From Paludibacteraceae bacterium (GTDB taxonomy: Bacteria > Bacteroidota > Bacteroidia > Bacteroidales > Paludibacteraceae), in assembly GCA_017477325.1 (NCBI GenBank), contig JAFUWV010000006.1:1-64000 (forward strand): a DNA stretch of 64,000 nt, in the 5' to 3' direction. A program made the position numbers and the translations under genes. Of this stretch, positions 9,323 through 18,423 are shown piece by piece (the first letter of the stretch is position 1; each line of letters opens with the position of its first letter). The notes beneath the pieces are model-generated. The model saw only the letters and a program-made list of their open reading frames with translations, searched no databases and was not told the DNA's origin.

Positions 9323-10930
9323 GTGAAAAGCGAATTAGTAGTAGACGTAAAAAAAGACGAAATCGCGCTGGCACTGACTGAGGACGGAAGACTCATGGAG
9401 GTCAATCGGGAAAAACGAGAAATGACTTTCTGCGTTGGTAATATCTACCTCGGAAAAGTAAAAAAAGTTATGCCCGCGCTCAACGCTGTCTTCGTGGATG
9501 TCGGCTATGAAAAAGATGCTTTTCTTCACTATCTTGACTTAGGCGAGGGATTCCTGCGTATCAATTCCTACACTCAGGCTGCTATTCAGAAACAGAAGAT
9601 TCCTGCTTTGGGGAAAATCTATAATCAACCCGAGCTTGGCAAAGACGGACTTATCTCCGACTATCTTAAAGCAGGCGATATGATTCTCGTGCAGATCGCA
9701 AAAGAGCCTATCAACACCAAAGGGCCGCGACTCACAGCCGAAGTCTCGCTTGCTGGACGAAACATAGTGCTTATTCCATACGGAGACAAGGTTATGGTAA
9801 GCAACAAAATCAAGTCTGAGGCCGAGCGTAGCAGACTTCGGCAATTGGTACAGGCTGTCAAACCACAAGGCTATGGTATCATTGTTCGGACTGTTGCAGA
9901 AGGAAAACGCGTTGCAGAACTTGATGGAGAACTACAGTTGCTTGTCAAACGATGGGAAGACACTATGCAGAAAATCTCACAAATGTCACAACCGCAAGTT
10001 GCACTTGTGACTGAAGAGATTGGCAGAACAATCGGATTGCTTCGCGATATCTTCAACCCAAGTTTCGAAAGCATTCAAGTCAACGACAAAGACGTCTTCA
10101 ATGACATCTGTGCTTATGTCGAGCTCATCGCACCTGATAGCAAGAAGATTGTACATTTCTACAATTCTGATCAACCAATCTTCGACCATTTTCAGATTAC
10201 CAAGCAGATGAAAACAGGTCTTGGCCGCACTGTAGGATTCAAGAATGGCGGCTACCTGATTGTTGAGAAAACAGAGGCTTTATGGTCTATCGATGTCAAT
10301 AGTGGTAGCAAGAAACAAGGTTCTGACCAGGAAGAAAACGCCTTCAATGTCAACATGCTTGCCGCAGATGAGATTGCACACCAACTGCGACTCAGAGATA
10401 TCGGAGGAATCATCATTGTTGATTTTATCGACATGGATTCCACTGAAAACCAGCAAGCATTGTTTGAGCACATGCGTGATCTTCTCACACGCGACCGTGC
10501 AAAGCACAATGTGCTTAAACTGAGCAAATTCGGACTTATGCAGATAACGCGTCAACGAGTGCGCCCCGCTGTTGAAACGGTTACGCAAGAAGTCTGCCCG
10601 ACTTGTAAGGGAAAAGGGAAAGTTGTTTCTTCCATTCTCTTCACAGACACTCTTGAAGAGGAATTGGAGAACTACACACAACAATTCGGAAGGAATCTTC
10701 GTTTGTATGTTCACCCTTATGTGTATGCATACATCAACAAAGGATTCTTATGTTCGACAAGACTGCGTTGGCAGCGACACTATGGAGTTAAAATTCTTGA
10801 AAGTCAGGAACTCGGATTCCTCGAGTATCGCTTTATCGACAAGAATGGCAACCGCCTGTTTGCTGAACACCAACACACAGAAAAGAATGTCAGATTGTCT
10901 GATACTGCCGATAGCAAAGATGAAGATTAA
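9323..10930 (+). CDS. rng: Ribonuclease E/G family protein
   Basis: A 535-residue endoribonuclease of the RNase G type. It has an N-terminal S1 domain (about 35-125; VGNIYLGKVKKVMPALNAVFVDVG), a central catalytic region with DVNSGS and IVDFIDMD carrying the metal-binding aspartates, and the zinc-link CPTCKGKG. It cleaves single-stranded A/U-rich RNA in rRNA maturation and mRNA decay. The start codon is GTG 9323, supported because the following SELVVDVKKDEIALAL matches the family N-terminus. No long C-terminal degradosome scaffold is present. Position after HU is common in Bacteroidales. Confidence 0.93.
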   Translation: MKSELVVDVKKDEIALALTEDGRLMEVNREKREMTFCVGNIYLGKVKKVMPALNAVFVDVGYEKDAFLHYLDLGEGFLRINSYTQAAIQKQKIPALGKIYNQPELGKDGLISDYLKAGDMILVQIAKEPINTKGPRLTAEVSLAGRNIVLIPYGDKVMVSNKIKSEAERSRLRQLVQAVKPQGYGIIVRTVAEGKRVAELDGELQLLVKRWEDTMQKISQMSQPQVALVTEEIGRTIGLLRDIFNPSFESIQVNDKDVFNDICAYVELIAPDSKKIVHFYNSDQPIFDHFQITKQMKTGLGRTVGFKNGGYLIVEKTEALWSIDVNSGSKKQGSDQEENAFNVNMLAADEIAHQLRLRDIGGIIIVDFIDMDSTENQQALFEHMRDLLTRDRAKHNVLKLSKFGLMQITRQRVRPAVETVTQEVCPTCKGKGKVVSSILFTDTLEEELENYTQQFGRNLRLYVHPYVYAYINKGFLCSTRLRWQRHYGVKILESQELGFLEYRFIDKNGNRLFAEHQHTEKNVRLSDTADSKDED

Positions 10931-10996
10931 CATCTTCTCATCTTATTAAGCATTAAAAGAGATAGTGAATCGCATCTTATAGCATTTAGATTCAGA

Positions 10997-11031
10997 AAGA
11001 GAGAGCCTCAATCGAGACTCTCTCTTGTTTT
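10997..11031 (+). terminator. Terminator after rng
   Basis: AAGAGAGAG (10997-11005) pairs with CTCTCTCTT (11018-11026) around a 12-base loop, followed by GTTTTG. Confidence 0.75.
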
Positions 11032-11153
11032 GTCACAAATTACCTCACCACTGTTTGCGCGCTATACCGACCCTAGCCTATGCTCACCTGATGTCATACT
11101 CTGTCAGCGTCTTTATTCGGCATTGGACAAGTGGCAACGGAACTATGGTAATC

Positions 11154-11750
11154 TTACCACACGTTGTAGTGAATATTCTCTGCCTTGTACTTATCTTTCA
11201 CTGCAGGTTCTTCAGCAGGATATCCCACAGGAATAATGCACAGTGGAACTATATTCTCCGGCAATCCGAGCAACTGGGCAGCTTGTTCAGCACGTGCTTT
11301 TATCGGAGTTAAGCCTGTCCATACTGCCCCCAGACCCATGCTGTGTGCTGCAAGCAATATATTCTCAACAGCAGCCGATACATCTTGTACCCAGTATTCT
11401 TGTGCCTCGCCCTCAAGAGCTTTACTCAAATCGCCGCAGGGAACAATTGCCACCTGCGCATTGTTCTGTACCCGTGAATTAGGGAATTGTTCGCCTATCT
11501 TCTTCAGCATCTCTTTGTCATCTACCACAAGAAATCCCCATGGCTGTTTGTTTACTGCCGATGGTGCTGCCATCGCGGCACGAAGAAGTATGTCTATCTG
11601 CTCAGCGGAAGGTTTCTCTTCTGTAAACTGACGAACTGACACACGGGTCATAATACTATTGATTGTCTCGTTTTCTTTCATGTTATTTGTTTTTGTTGCG
11701 CAGGAAGCAAGCATCAGTGCGGCTACTGCAATCAATGTTAAATGTTTCAT
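11154..11750 (-). CDS. Nitroreductase-family flavoprotein with lipoprotein leader
   Basis: A 198-residue protein. Residues 1-17 (MKHLTLIAVAALMLASC) are a lipoprotein signal with lipidated Cys17. After a short linker, TKTNN, an internal Met begins a complete nitroreductase domain: RVSVRQF, RAAMAAPSAVNKQPW (FMN phosphate binding), SAAVENILLAAHSMGLGAVWTG and IPVGYPAEE. Family members use FMN and NAD(P)H to reduce nitro compounds, quinones or flavins and are normally cytoplasmic. Here export and membrane anchoring are predicted, which raises the question of the electron donor. It has its own promoter. Two other genes in the window carry a similar MKH leader. Confidence 0.88.
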   Translation of the reverse strand: MKHLTLIAVAALMLASCATKTNNMKENETINSIMTRVSVRQFTEEKPSAEQIDILLRAAMAAPSAVNKQPWGFLVVDDKEMLKKIGEQFPNSRVQNNAQVAIVPCGDLSKALEGEAQEYWVQDVSAAVENILLAAHSMGLGAVWTGLTPIKARAEQAAQLLGLPENIVPLCIIPVGYPAEEPAVKDKYKAENIHYNVW

Positions 11751-11790
11751 TGTTGATACTATGTTTATTATGAATATTCAGTTTCGACTG

Positions 11791-11821
11791 CAAAGATAAT
11801 ATAAAAATGCAACCGCTGCAA
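11791..11821 (-). promoter_or_regulatory. Promoter of nitroreductase gene
   Basis: On the minus strand: TTG (11819-11821), 20 bp, TATCTTTG (11791-11798). It is divergent from the glycan operon promoter 17 bp away. Confidence 0.75.
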
Positions 11822-11837
11822 GAGGTTTTTCCGAAAG

Positions 11838-11869
11838 TTTGTGTATATGAGAAAAAAGCAGTAACTTTG
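11838..11869 (+). promoter_or_regulatory. Promoter of the glycan operon
   Basis: TTTG (11838-11841), 20 bp, TAACTTTG (11862-11869), followed by a leader of about 28 nt. No other consensus promoter was recognised inside the nine-gene run to 21218. The absence of a long leader argues against the UpxY/UpxZ antitermination seen at capsule loci of Bacteroides. Confidence 0.8.
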
Positions 11870-11903
11870 TAGGCTAATCTTTTGATATAATAATATTCAT
11901 CTC

Positions 11904-13196
11904 ATGGAAAAAGAACATATAATAGCAGTGGTAGGTTTAGGTTATGTAGGTCTGCCTCTTGCAATAGAATATGGAAAGAAATACCGGGTTATAGGTTTCG
12001 ATGTTAACAAAGCACGTGTTGCAGAACTCGAACGTGGTGAAGACCACACACTTGAGGCCGATCTCGTAGGTATGCGTGAAGCATGCGAACTCTTTAAGAC
12101 TACAGGCAAATACGGTCTTAGTTTCTCATCTAATCCGGAAGAGCTTCATCAGGCTAACACTTATATTGTTACCGTCCCTACCCCAATCGACCGATTCAAC
12201 AATCCTGATCTCACCCCGCTTCTGAAGGCAAGCGAAACCATAGGAAAAACCTTGTCTAAAGGTGATATAGTCATTTATGAATCCACCGTTTACCCCGGAT
12301 GCACTGAAGAGGATTGCGTACCTGTCCTTGAGAAATACTCAGGTATGCGTTTCAATGAAGATTTCTTCTGTGGCTATTCTCCGGAACGTATCAATCCGGG
12401 AGACAAAGTCAACACTCTCACAAAGATAAAGAAGATTACATCCGGTTCTACCCCTGAGATAGCCGAGGTTGTTGACCAACTCTACAACTCTATCCTTGAG
12501 AACGGCACCCATAAAGCACCGAACATGAAAGTTGCCGAAGCTGCCAAAGCTGTAGAGAACTCTCAACGTGACGTTAATATCTCGTTCATGAACGAACTTG
12601 CACTTATTTGTGACCGCGTAGGTATTGACACTAACGATGTTATTGAGGCGGCTGGAACTAAATGGAATTTCCTTAAGTATCGCCCCGGACTCGTTGGTGG
12701 ACACTGTATCTCTGTTGATCCGTACTATTTGGCACATAAGGCGAAGTCACTCGGTTACGACCCACAGGTCATTCTCTCCGGCCGTGCCGTCAACAACTCT
12801 ATCGCCAAGTTCATTGCCGACAAGACTCTCAAACTGATGATTCAGAAAGATCATAAGATTAAGGGTGCTCATGTACTCATGCTTGGTGTCACATTCAAAG
12901 AAAATTGCCCCGACTGCCGCAACACTAAGGTTGTGGATATAGCCACTGAGTTGGAGGAGTTTGGCTGCAAAGTGGATATCTACGATCCATGGGCTTCACC
13001 CGAAGTGGTCTTGCATGAATACGGCAAGCAACTTATTCCTGCAATCAACCCCGAACAGAAATACGAAGCCGTAATTGCGTGTGTAAGCCACAATCAGTTC
13101 AAGACTTTCGACTTCAAAAAATATAAGAACGAAGGCGCTGTCATCTTCGATGTAAAGAATTTCGTTGACCGCTCTCTCGTTGATGGCAGATTGTAG
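11904..13196 (+). CDS. Nucleotide-sugar 6-dehydrogenase (UDP-HexNAc type)
   Basis: A 430-residue enzyme with a Rossmann N-domain (VVGLGYVGLPLAIEYG), a central helical domain and a C-terminal UDP-binding domain. The catalytic Cys lies in VGGHCISVDPYYL. The segments PTPID, ESTVYPGCTEE and SPERINPGD match the WecC/TviB/WbpO branch, which oxidises UDP-N-acetylhexosamines to uronic acids with two NAD+. The exact sugar (GlcNAc, GalNAc or ManNAc) cannot be told by eye; the TviB/WbpO branch seems closest. It is the first gene of the glycan operon and would supply a uronic acid building block. Confidence 0.92.
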   Translation: MEKEHIIAVVGLGYVGLPLAIEYGKKYRVIGFDVNKARVAELERGEDHTLEADLVGMREACELFKTTGKYGLSFSSNPEELHQANTYIVTVPTPIDRFNNPDLTPLLKASETIGKTLSKGDIVIYESTVYPGCTEEDCVPVLEKYSGMRFNEDFFCGYSPERINPGDKVNTLTKIKKITSGSTPEIAEVVDQLYNSILENGTHKAPNMKVAEAAKAVENSQRDVNISFMNELALICDRVGIDTNDVIEAAGTKWNFLKYRPGLVGGHCISVDPYYLAHKAKSLGYDPQVILSGRAVNNSIAKFIADKTLKLMIQKDHKIKGAHVLMLGVTFKENCPDCRNTKVVDIATELEEFGCKVDIYDPWASPEVVLHEYGKQLIPAINPEQKYEAVIACVSHNQFKTFDFKKYKNEGAVIFDVKNFVDRSLVDGRL

Positions 13197-13244
13197 ACTA
13201 AAGCCGCTATCGTCATATAAACCTTTCAACTATTTTACATTCGT

Positions 13245-14597
13245 TTGGCAGAAGGCATAGAAAACATAGGAAAAAAAGATGTGGTCTGGAGTTACCTTGC
13301 TACATTTTTCACCGTAGGCGCCGGAGTTATATTACTCCCTTTCATGTCCTATAAGTTCTCATCGGAGATTATGGGTATTTGGGTAATATTCCAAACTATA
13401 AACCAGTTGGTTATACTCCTTGATATGGGTTTTCGCCCTTCCTTTGCAAGAAATATAAGTTACGTATTCTCTGGTGTGAAGCATTTGCAGACAGTAGGTA
13501 TAGAAGATACCGGAGATTACGATGTTGACTATTCACTCTTGAACGGCACGCTCAAAGCTATGCGCCGTTTCTATAGTTGGATGGCATTAGCGACTCTTAT
13601 TCTGCTTGGGATCGTCGGTACAATCTATATTCTGTATGTGCTTGAAAAGTTCAATGGTGACAGGACGGATATAATAATTGCATGGATTCTTCAAATCTGC
13701 ATCAATTGCTATAATCTGTACACTTTATACTATGATGCTTTGTTAACAGGCAAAGGCTACATTAAGCGTGCACAACAAATCAATATTATTGGTCAGAGTC
13801 TGTACCTGCTACTCGCAATCGGACTTGTTTATGCCGGATTGGGTCTGACTGCGATTGTTGCATCTCAACTGCTATCTATAATTCTGCGTCGCATACTTTC
13901 ATACCGTGTATTCTTCACGCATGAGATGAAAGCCAAATTAGCCATAGCTGGTTCCAAGTCTGCCAATGAGATATTGAAAGCTATTTCTCCAAACTCAATA
14001 AAATCTGGCCTCACATCTTTAGGCGGTTTTTTAGTAAACAAATCAGCGGTATTCATAAGTTCTGCTTTTCTGCCTCTTGCAGTAACAGCCAGCTATGGAA
14101 TCACTCTTCAAGTAATAGATATACTTTGCAGATGCAGCACTGTGATGTATGTTGCCCTTTTACCTAAATTAGCACAATACCGTGTTGAGAGAAATACTGA
14201 CAGGCTGAAAAAGGATTATGAGTATTGTGTTATTTCTCTCTTGGTTATTTTTCTTATAGGTGGGGCTGTGTTTGTGACTTTAGGCAATCCTGTATTGGAA
14301 CTCATCAACAGTCAGACCTATTTCCTTCCTGTGCCTATGTTATGTCTGTTGCTATTCTTCTATTGTCTGGAAGAGAACCACATCGTAGCGGCAGGATTCA
14401 TCATGGCGGACAACAAGATTCCTTTCTTCATACCGTCCCTCTTGTCTGGTGCTGCCACTATCATACTGCTTTATCTGTTTGTGGGCGTACTTAACTGGGG
14501 GGTATGGGGAATGATACTGGCTCCCGGATTGGCACAATTGTCTTATCAAAACTGGAAGTGGCCGAGTGTAGTCATCAAAGAGTTCTATAAACAATGA
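13245..14597 (+). CDS. Polysaccharide flippase (Wzx/MATE-like)
   Basis: A 450-residue integral membrane protein with about 12-14 predicted helices, related to the PST/Wzx flippases that move undecaprenyl-linked oligosaccharides across the inner membrane. The start codon is TTG 13245 (MAEGIENIGKKDVVWSYL); the next in-frame ATG lies inside the first helix, so TTG is preferred. It ends four bases into the next gene (ATGA overlap). The long loop after helix 3 (residues about 75-105) is longer than usual. Second in the glycan operon. Confidence 0.85.
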   Translation: MAEGIENIGKKDVVWSYLATFFTVGAGVILLPFMSYKFSSEIMGIWVIFQTINQLVILLDMGFRPSFARNISYVFSGVKHLQTVGIEDTGDYDVDYSLLNGTLKAMRRFYSWMALATLILLGIVGTIYILYVLEKFNGDRTDIIIAWILQICINCYNLYTLYYDALLTGKGYIKRAQQINIIGQSLYLLLAIGLVYAGLGLTAIVASQLLSIILRRILSYRVFFTHEMKAKLAIAGSKSANEILKAISPNSIKSGLTSLGGFLVNKSAVFISSAFLPLAVTASYGITLQVIDILCRCSTVMYVALLPKLAQYRVERNTDRLKKDYEYCVISLLVIFLIGGAVFVTLGNPVLELINSQTYFLPVPMLCLLLFFYCLEENHIVAAGFIMADNKIPFFIPSLLSGAATIILLYLFVGVLNWGVWGMILAPGLAQLSYQNWKWPSVVIKEFYKQ

Positions 14598-15811
14598 CCG
14601 GCGCCCGCAATAAATACGACTATCTGCTTATACTTTTATTAGTTCTAATGGCAGGAGGCACATGGGGAGCATTTTTCCAACCGGTAAGGGTTATGATGCT
14701 TCTTTTATTGCCTGTCATGTTAGTAGAGCAGATTAGAAACAACACTATTGTTGGTCTGAAAAAGTACAATCTCGAACGATTTTTCTTCTTGGTCTGGTTT
14801 GTTTATGCACTTATTAGTCTCCACCAGGCCGTAATAATGGAGAAAAGCGTCAAGTATCTTATACACTTAACTATTTATTTCTTTGGATTTATTGAATTCT
14901 TATGGTTATCCAGTAAGGCAGAGAATCCCAAACGAAGCATTCTTATCGGTTGGATGCTTATGTTTGTTGTCACTTTTCCTGTTGCAATATATGAGCTCAT
15001 CTTCGATCAGCATCTTTCTCTGTCTGTCCAAGAGTCAGACATGTCAATGCGTTTCGGAAGAAATCTAATGGATGATAGACTCTTTGCATCAGTAACATTC
15101 GGCAATCTGAATAGTTATAATACTGTTGTTTGTCTTGCAATGGCAATGATACTGATTTTCTCTCTGAGCGATAATAGAAAAGACCGAGTTGCCGCATACG
15201 TCTTACTTGCCATGGATACTTTTATAATAATAAAGAACAGTTCTCGCGGAGCATTTATCTGCCTGATATTTATATTAGTAGTCTATTTGCTTACGCTTCT
15301 TATTCACAAACGCGGGACACTCTTCATAAGCACTATTCTCATTGCTATCTTAGCTGTAGCAGCCATAAAACTACCGGATATGTATAGTATGATACAGCAA
15401 CGATTTCAATATGAAGGATTCAATGATGAAGGCAGAATAGAATTGATTGTCAATGGAATCAAAGAACTATGGAATAGTCATCTTCTTGGAATTGGTGCAG
15501 GCAATTTCGACCCTGTCATGGAGCAAAAATATGGAATGTGGATAAGTGCACCTCATAACTTATGGTTAGAGGTACTTACACAATTTGGAATCATAATATT
15601 CATCGGATTCATGTCTATGTTTGGCAGAATTATTCACATGGCGCATAAAGGGGACAATGATTGCAAAATGGCATGCATAATAGGTCTTCTGGCATTAATA
15701 CCAATATCCATTATAGATAGCACGTACATCCTCAAATGCACAACATGGTTTTACATTGCATCTCTCTATGTCTTGTGTGATACCGACTATAATTATATAT
15801 TTGAACAATAA
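14594..15811 (+). CDS. O-antigen polymerase/ligase-family membrane protein
   Basis: A 405-residue protein with about 11 predicted helices. The segment SSRGAFICLIFILVVYL, then a periplasmic loop with GIGAGNFDPV and SAPHNLWLEVLTQFGI, is the Wzy_C signature shared by O-antigen ligases (WaaL) and polymerases (Wzy). Whether it polymerises repeat units or ligates glycan to lipid A or protein cannot be decided here. Translation is probably coupled to the flippase by the ATGA overlap. Its presence makes a polymer or transferred glycan, rather than a single sugar, the likely product. Confidence 0.82.
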   Translation: MTGARNKYDYLLILLLVLMAGGTWGAFFQPVRVMMLLLLPVMLVEQIRNNTIVGLKKYNLERFFFLVWFVYALISLHQAVIMEKSVKYLIHLTIYFFGFIEFLWLSSKAENPKRSILIGWMLMFVVTFPVAIYELIFDQHLSLSVQESDMSMRFGRNLMDDRLFASVTFGNLNSYNTVVCLAMAMILIFSLSDNRKDRVAAYVLLAMDTFIIIKNSSRGAFICLIFILVVYLLTLLIHKRGTLFISTILIAILAVAAIKLPDMYSMIQQRFQYEGFNDEGRIELIVNGIKELWNSHLLGIGAGNFDPVMEQKYGMWISAPHNLWLEVLTQFGIIIFIGFMSMFGRIIHMAHKGDNDCKMACIIGLLALIPISIIDSTYILKCTTWFYIASLYVLCDTDYNYIFEQ

Positions 15812-15822
15812 CTTTAACTTTC

Positions 15823-16764
15823 ATGACCGATTTTTTCTGCCACATATACTCATCAATTACTCCGGAACATAAGTTGCTTGAGAAAATCCGTATAAACTCT
15901 CTTCTACGTGTATTAATAAGATATTCTGCCAACTTATTGCTTCCTCTATATTATAGTTTGACGGGTAACAATGAACAATACAAAATTAATCCAAACAACA
16001 CCCGAAAGAAACCACTTGTTGTATCTTTGTCATCATTTCCCAGAAGAATAGACCGTGTATGGCTTGTCATTGAAACTATGCTCAGGCAAACTGTGAAACC
16101 GGATAGAATTATCCTTTGGTTGTCAAAATTGCAATTCTCAAACATTGACCAACTCCCAAACAGCCTTAAGCGATTACAGAAAAGAGGTGTTGAGATCCAA
16201 CTGACAGATGATGATTATCGTTCCCATCGCAAGTACTTCTACGCCATTCAACAGATGCCTGATGCAGACATTTTCACCATTGATGATGACATATTTTATC
16301 CGAGCTTTCTTATTGAAGAAACATTGAATACTGCAAAAACACATCCTTGTTCGGTTATTTGCAATTACTCACATGACATCAGACACGACTCTCAAGGCAA
16401 TCTTCTACCATATAAAGAATGGAATATAAATGTTACACATGGTCATAATCTATTCTTTGGAAGCGGTGGCGGGACACTATTCCCTCCAGGGAGTTTGCAC
16501 AATGACGTAACCGACATTACCACTGCCATGCTTCTTTGCCCTACTGCAGATGACATCTGGCTCAACTGCATGGTTAGAATCAATAACACGCACATCTACA
16601 GAACAAATCTAAAACAAATAGTTCTCCCCATCATCAATTTGAATAACGAAACACTATCTAACGACAATATCGAATATGCAAACGATAAACAAATAGCCAA
16701 TATTCGTAAGTATTGTATTGATAAATACGGTAGAGACCCTTTTAGTACCACCATATATGAATAA
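15823..16764 (+). CDS. Glycosyltransferase with DDD motif
   Basis: A 313-residue protein. Residues 65-85 (KPLVVSLSSFPRRIDRVWLV) start a Rossmann-like GT-A domain; TIDDDIFYP supplies the nucleotide-sugar/metal-binding aspartates; TADDIWLNCMV may carry the catalytic base. No transmembrane segment is apparent, so it should act at the cytoplasmic membrane face. Sugar specificity is unknown. The first about 60 residues are not obviously part of the domain. It overlaps the next gene by eight bases. Base composition is AT-richer than the housekeeping genes, as is usual for glycan loci. Confidence 0.75.
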   Translation: MTDFFCHIYSSITPEHKLLEKIRINSLLRVLIRYSANLLLPLYYSLTGNNEQYKINPNNTRKKPLVVSLSSFPRRIDRVWLVIETMLRQTVKPDRIILWLSKLQFSNIDQLPNSLKRLQKRGVEIQLTDDDYRSHRKYFYAIQQMPDADIFTIDDDIFYPSFLIEETLNTAKTHPCSVICNYSHDIRHDSQGNLLPYKEWNINVTHGHNLFFGSGGGTLFPPGSLHNDVTDITTAMLLCPTADDIWLNCMVRINNTHIYRTNLKQIVLPIINLNNETLSNDNIEYANDKQIANIRKYCIDKYGRDPFSTTIYE

Positions 16765-17302
16765 CAAAACAAGCCTTAGTTTCATACAAGTCATCTGTCT
16801 TTGCTTATATTATAGCATCATTCGTTATTTGCCTGAGAATACTACTCCTCTCGTAGGCAAACTAAACAAGGCATTGCGCAGAGCTATATGCAAACATATC
16901 TTCCTATATTGCGGAAAGAATGTTAACATAGAACGAGGAGCATATTTCGCCTCCGGAAAAAATATTAGAATAGGCAACAATTCTGGTTTGGGAGTTAACT
17001 GTCACATACCTAACAATACCATTATCGGCGACAATGTTATGATGGGACCGAACTGCTATATCATATCTAATAACCACAACTATTCTGATACCTCGAAGCC
17101 CATGATTGAACAAGGATTAGCACATGCTGAACAAACCGTCATTGGCAATGATGTGTGGATTGGAAGAGATGTTCTCATGACTCCTGGACGGCACATTGCT
17201 GATGGTAGCATAATAGCAGCAGGCTGCGTATTGTGCAAAGACTTTCCACCATTCAGCATCATTGGAGGGAATCCTTCCGTTCTGATAAAACAAAGAAAAT
17301 AA
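16757..17302 (+). CDS. Hexapeptide-repeat acyltransferase (WcaF/NodL-like)
   Basis: A 181-residue left-handed beta-helix protein. Hexapeptide turns run from about residue 55 to 165 (IRIGNNSGLGVNCHI, NTIIGDNVMMGPNCYIIS, VIGNDVWIGRDVLMTPG). The NHNYSD segment contains the His expected for catalysis. Family members transfer acetyl from acetyl-CoA to a sugar hydroxyl. ATG 16757 was chosen because it overlaps the upstream stop by eight bases and starts an N-terminal helix; a longer frame from 16718 would lie inside the previous gene. Probably decorates the operon's glycan. Confidence 0.85.
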   Translation: MNNKTSLSFIQVICLCLYYSIIRYLPENTTPLVGKLNKALRRAICKHIFLYCGKNVNIERGAYFASGKNIRIGNNSGLGVNCHIPNNTIIGDNVMMGPNCYIISNNHNYSDTSKPMIEQGLAHAEQTVIGNDVWIGRDVLMTPGRHIADGSIIAAGCVLCKDFPPFSIIGGNPSVLIKQRK

Positions 17303-17325
17303 ACTATCAACACAAATACTGCACT

Positions 17326-18423
17326 ATGATTCTGCAACTTGCACCGGACTATTTCAACACATCTATCTATAGCCTCCTGTTTGATGCACTGAAGGCTTTG
17401 GATGTTGATAGCCATGTATTTGTGTCCGACAACAAACCTCACCCCGAACTGACATCAAGCGACAGACTTACGGTCGTACCCAAATCCTTTAACACCATTC
17501 AGAGGGTTCTATATTTTCCTAAACAAAGATATTTGTTTAACCATATCATTAACAACATAGACATACAAAAAGTTGATATTGTTCACGCACACACCTTATT
17601 TTCAAGCGGATATCTGGCATATCGCCTCAAAAAGAAATATGGCATACCATATATAGTCGCCGTAAGGAATACCGATGTTAATGTGTTCATGCACAATATG
17701 CCCCATCTGCTTCCATTAGGACGTAAAATCGCAGGAGAAGCACAAAAAATAATCTTCCTATCTGACGCTTATAAACACCAGGTCATAGGTCACTACTTTA
17801 GTTCAGACTTGGACCACAAATCCGTTATCATTCCTAATGGAATATCATCTGTCTTTCTCAATGGCAACGCCACACCTCATTCTCTGCCCAATAATCGTCT
17901 CAACCTTATTTTCGTAGGAAGAGTTGAAAAGGCAAAGAACATCGATACGTGCATCGCTGTTGCCGATCGCCTTCACCATGACAATACAAATGTCACCCTT
18001 ACCCTTGTCGGGGAGATGAAAGATAACAGGTTCCTAACTGAAATACAGAAAAGAAATTATGTGAAGTGGATTAACAAGTCCACACAAAAAGACATTATTA
18101 CTTATCTCAATGATAACGACATCTTCATCATGCCTTCATTTAAAGAGACTTTTGGTCTTGCATATGCAGAAGCTATGTCACAAGGTTTGCCTGTTATATA
18201 CACACGTGGACAAGGATTCGATGGACAATATGCTGATGGAGAAGTCGGATATGCTGTCGAACCGGACAATATTGAGGACATAACCAAATGCATACATAAG
18301 ATTGTCAATGATTACCGGAACATTTCTGCCCGATGCATAGACCACTCGAAAAAGTATGATTGGAATATCATTAGCATGCAATATAAACAAATCTACGATT
18401 CAATCCTCACTGCCAATGCCTGA
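17326..18423 (+). CDS. Glycosyltransferase family 4
   Basis: A 365-residue GT-B enzyme. The N-domain has DIVHAHTLFSSGYLAYRL; the C-domain has LIFVGRVEKAKNIDTCIAVA and, near the end, the E-x7-E motif in MPSFKETFGLAYAEAMSQGLPV, typical of retaining GT4 enzymes. It uses a nucleotide-activated sugar on a lipid-linked acceptor at the cytoplasmic membrane face. The start is ATG 17326 (MILQLAPDYF), 23 bases after the acyltransferase; a longer frame from 17233 would overlap it without family support. It overlaps the next gene by eight bases. Confidence 0.88.
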   Translation: MILQLAPDYFNTSIYSLLFDALKALDVDSHVFVSDNKPHPELTSSDRLTVVPKSFNTIQRVLYFPKQRYLFNHIINNIDIQKVDIVHAHTLFSSGYLAYRLKKKYGIPYIVAVRNTDVNVFMHNMPHLLPLGRKIAGEAQKIIFLSDAYKHQVIGHYFSSDLDHKSVIIPNGISSVFLNGNATPHSLPNNRLNLIFVGRVEKAKNIDTCIAVADRLHHDNTNVTLTLVGEMKDNRFLTEIQKRNYVKWINKSTQKDIITYLNDNDIFIMPSFKETFGLAYAEAMSQGLPVIYTRGQGFDGQYADGEVGYAVEPDNIEDITKCIHKIVNDYRNISARCIDHSKKYDWNIISMQYKQIYDSILTANA